Shown piece by piece: positions 5,210-6,671 of a stretch of 6,671 nucleotides of DNA. The DNA lies in assembly GCA_046735115.1 (NCBI GenBank), contig JBKPSR010000060.1, positions 1 through 6,671 on the forward strand, in the 5' to 3' direction. The notes under the pieces are model-generated. The model saw nothing but the letters and a program-made list of their open reading frames with translations. It searched no databases and had not been told where the DNA came from. How positions within the stretch are numbered: position 1 is the stretch's first letter; each line of letters opens with the position of its first letter. The DNA is from JACVRW01 sp046735115. GTDB lineage: Bacteria; Actinomycetota; Thermoleophilia; Solirubrobacterales; Thermoleophilaceae. The position numbers were made by a program, and so were the translations under genes.

Positions 5210-5295
5210 CAGTGCCTCCTGTGTCGAGCGGAGCCTCTGAGCGCCGCCCGGGTTGTGATTGAGGGGACTGACATCGACGCCGATCGTGCAGGGCG

Positions 5296-5339
5296 GCGGT
5301 TACAGCACCACGACAGCACGGCAACGCGGCGGTAACAGC
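5296..5339 (-). promoter_or_regulatory. Four 11-bp direct repeats, candidate response-regulator operator
   Basis: Reading the minus strand from 5339, four consecutive 11-base units line up: GCTGTTACCGC, CGCGTTGCCGT, GCTGTCGTGGT and GCTGTAACCGC. The first and last differ at one base; the middle two are degenerate. Eleven-base head-to-tail units, one per helical turn, are the layout of PhoB/PhoP (OmpR-class) binding sites. The array ends 86 bases before the ATG of the membrane protein gene at 5209, a sensible place for an activator. No clear -10 was found below it. Which regulator binds, if any, is unknown. Confidence 0.5.
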
Positions 5340-5573
5340 GCCTGGCGGGTCGCCGACCGCGTGGGACGAGGACGATCTGTGTGGGCAACTCCGCAACCGA
5401 CGGCGAGCCCTCGAAGCCGCCGGGGTGCGGGAGCAGGCGATGTCGCCCTCAAGCAGTCAGGGGGAGTGTTGCTTCGCATGGAAACCAGCACTCGGTTCAG
5501 CGCGACCTCGACTTGTGCAAGCAGGCGGAAGGAGCAGCGCACCCGGCGACGGCGACCCATGACGGCCGCGTGT
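5340..5573. other. Non-coding stretch
   Basis: Open frames cross it on both strands, but all have Arg/Ser/Gly-rich translations with no ribosome binding site, domain or signal sequence. I see no RNA gene or strong hairpin. Confidence 0.45.
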
Positions 5574-5630
5574 CGACTGTCGCATGGATGCGTTCGCATC
5601 GACGAAGCGAGGGCGCTTGACGGACGGGGT
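5574..5630 (+). pseudogene. Isolated L,D-transpeptidase (YkuD) active-site motif, possible gene remnant
   Basis: One frame reads RLSHGCVRIDEARALDGRG and then a stop (TGA at 5631-5633). SHGCVR is the catalytic signature of YkuD-family L,D-transpeptidases, which cross-link peptidoglycan, with Cys as the nucleophile. An intact enzyme would have a conserved His-Gly about 15-20 residues before it and a beta strand ending after it. Neither is visible, and the preceding residues in this frame are low-complexity. It is either the scar of a deleted gene or chance. The motif is long enough that I record it, with low confidence. Confidence 0.25.
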
Positions 5631-5736
5631 TGAAAGTTCCCCACGCTCGCGCCCGGATCGTCGATACTGGACTTATCTAGGCCGCAGCGGGCCGATCCCG
5701 AGTGGCAAGGCCCGCCTCAAATCAGGAGGGACCCTG

Positions 5737-6318
5737 ATGCGCAAGCTGGCCCTTTTCGTCACCCCGGTAATCGCGTCGCTTGTTCTGGCGGCACCCGCGT
5801 TCGCAGGCGCGATCGTGGACCCCAACACCCTCCAGCCGATACCGCCGAACGCGACATGCAGGGACGACGGTCGGCAGATCATCTGCGACACGTTCGTCGA
5901 CGAGGTTGCCGTAAACGAACCGATTTCGGACTTCGACCTGCCGTGCGGAACGATCTACGAGACGAGTCACTACCACGGCGCGGGGACGCGCTGGTACGTG
6001 GATCGCCTGGCCGTGAAGCGGCACGTGGCGGCGAGCCTGGACGGCACCTGGAGCCTCTCGCCGACGGGCGCCGGGCCGACCGTCAAGATCAGCGGATACT
6101 GGAGCATCTGGACCGTGTGGACAACTCCGGGTGACGACTCCACGCTCGTCGAGTACCGCAGCAGCGGTAACGACTTCAAGGTCAGCGCCCCCGGTTTCGG
6201 CGTGATCCTGCACGACGCGGGCGTTACGTATGCCGACGGCACTCACCACGGCGTGTCCGCGCAGTTCCCGTTCACTCCCGAGGTTGAGGCGACGCTCTGC
6301 GCGGCACTCACGTCCTGA
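5737..6318 (+). CDS. Secreted protein of unknown family, 193 residues
   Basis: The start is the ATG at 5737, seven to eight bases after a strong AGGAGGG (5724-5730); the frame is open further upstream, but that part has no start signal. MRKLALFVTPVIASLVLAAP is a standard signal peptide with an AFA-G cleavage site after residue 23. The mature part has four cysteines (41, 50, 70, 188), enough for two disulfides. TCRDDGRQIICDTF (40-53), LPCGTIYETSHYHG (68-81) and the tryptophan-rich YWSIWTVW (121-128) are the notable features. It is probably all-beta, with several aromatic strands and histidines at 78, 80, 159, 170 and 171. The lack of membrane segments or lipobox suggests release to the outside. 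I do not recognise the family and assign no function. It stands alone, with hairpins after the stop. Confidence 0.85.
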   Translation: MRKLALFVTPVIASLVLAAPAFAGAIVDPNTLQPIPPNATCRDDGRQIICDTFVDEVAVNEPISDFDLPCGTIYETSHYHGAGTRWYVDRLAVKRHVAASLDGTWSLSPTGAGPTVKISGYWSIWTVWTTPGDDSTLVEYRSSGNDFKVSAPGFGVILHDAGVTYADGTHHGVSAQFPFTPEVEATLCAALTS

Positions 6319-6390
6319 CGAGGTGTACGTCCCTGCCGAGCGAGAGTTGAGAAGGCCAGCGGCAACCAGGTAACGCAAACGAGGAATCGG

Positions 6391-6469
6391 GGCAGCGCGG
6401 CGCGGCTCGTGCCGAACACGCGCCGCTGCCGCTTCGAGGCAGACCCGAGAGTGCTGGGCCGACGGGCCC
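6391..6469 (+). terminator. Terminator-like hairpins after the secreted protein gene
   Basis: GGCAGC plus GGCGCG (6391-6396 and 6399-6404, with a two-base bulge) pairs with CGCGCCGCTGCC (6419-6430), a 12-pair stem beginning 72 bases after the stop at 6318. A smaller stem GGGCC-GACG-GGCCC follows at 6456-6469. Neither has a T tract. Together they probably end the transcript. Confidence 0.45.
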
Positions 6470-6671
6470 GGCTATCGAGTTGGACGAGAAGCGACAGTCC
6501 TGGCAGTGTCGCTCCCCCATCCATGGGAATGCGGCACTCTCATTCGGTGGACGTCAGGCTGGCCTGCGCTTGTCAGATCACGCGGAAGCGGAAGTGCTGC
6601 TTTGCATGGCGGATTGAAACCACCGCCGCACCACCGACGAGAGTTCAGCGATTTGCTGACGAACGAACGAG
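6470..6671. other. Non-coding right edge
   Basis: I find no gene, RNA or mobile-element feature in the last 200 bases. TTGGACGAGAAGCG at 6480-6493 repeats 4538-4551. A GGATTGAAAC at about 6611 looks like the end of a CRISPR repeat but is single. Confidence 0.4.

Noticed and set aside
4691..5335. Plus-strand open frame of 214 codons and its overlapping partners
   Set aside because: Antisense to the membrane protein, which has a strong ribosome binding site, a membrane helix and an in-frame repeat.
5584..5736. N-terminal extension of the 193-residue secreted protein to 244 residues
   Set aside because: The AGGAGGG before the ATG at 5737 and the signal peptide directly after it define the start; the extension has neither.
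6570..6671. CRISPR repeat end (GGATTGAAAC at about 6611)
   Set aside because: Only one copy is present and nothing resembling a second repeat occurs in the 50 bases that follow. No cas gene is visible.

Overview
The DNA is very GC-rich, uses GTG as well as ATG starts, and overlaps operon genes by 4 bases. The proteins (lipoprotein and secreted DUF4430 proteins, an RTX-type tail, a start resembling the MSRENVE... opening of SnoaL-like proteins) look actinobacterial, most like Thermoleophilia/Solirubrobacterales. That assignment rests on recall of protein style, not on a search.

Left half (1-3451, minus strand): one operon read right to left. A weak promoter (about 3446-3474) is followed at once by a cobalamin riboswitch (3434-3283) with a recognisable B12 box and a closing stem. 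Next come a small hairpin over the first ribosome binding site and four genes chained by 4-base GTGA/ATGA overlaps: an exported DUF4430 protein with an Ig/carboxypeptidase-regulatory-like module and RTX-like tail (3244-2285); a second exported DUF4430-like protein (2288-1554); a DUF4430 lipoprotein (1557-616); and EcfT, the membrane coupling subunit of an ECF transporter, which runs off the left edge (619-1). DUF4430 is the family of the transcobalamin C-terminal domain. With the riboswitch this points to an uptake system for cobalamin or a corrinoid, in which three exported capture proteins feed an ECF importer. The S component and ATPases are not visible and would be expected just left of the window.

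Middle: a tRNA-Glu(CTC) gene (3527-3599, plus) diverges from the operon and is followed by two small hairpins. The stretch 3653-4120 has no convincing gene but is rich in short hairpins.

Right half (4121-6671): a gene-poor tract in which well over half of the bases lie outside recognisable genes. It holds a small secreted protein with a probable leaderless start (4140-4418); a possible remnant of a SnoaL-like gene start (4575-4619) running into two strong overlapping hairpins (4613-4665); a one-helix membrane protein whose C-terminus carries a perfect 21-residue tandem repeat (5209-4766, minus), preceded by four 11-base direct repeats that look like a response-regulator operator (5296-5339); an isolated L,D-transpeptidase-like SHGCVR motif with no gene around it (about 5574-5630); and a secreted 193-residue protein of unknown family (5737-6318) followed by terminator-like hairpins. 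This half reads as accessory or decaying DNA next to a tRNA gene, and I see no integrase or transposase in it.
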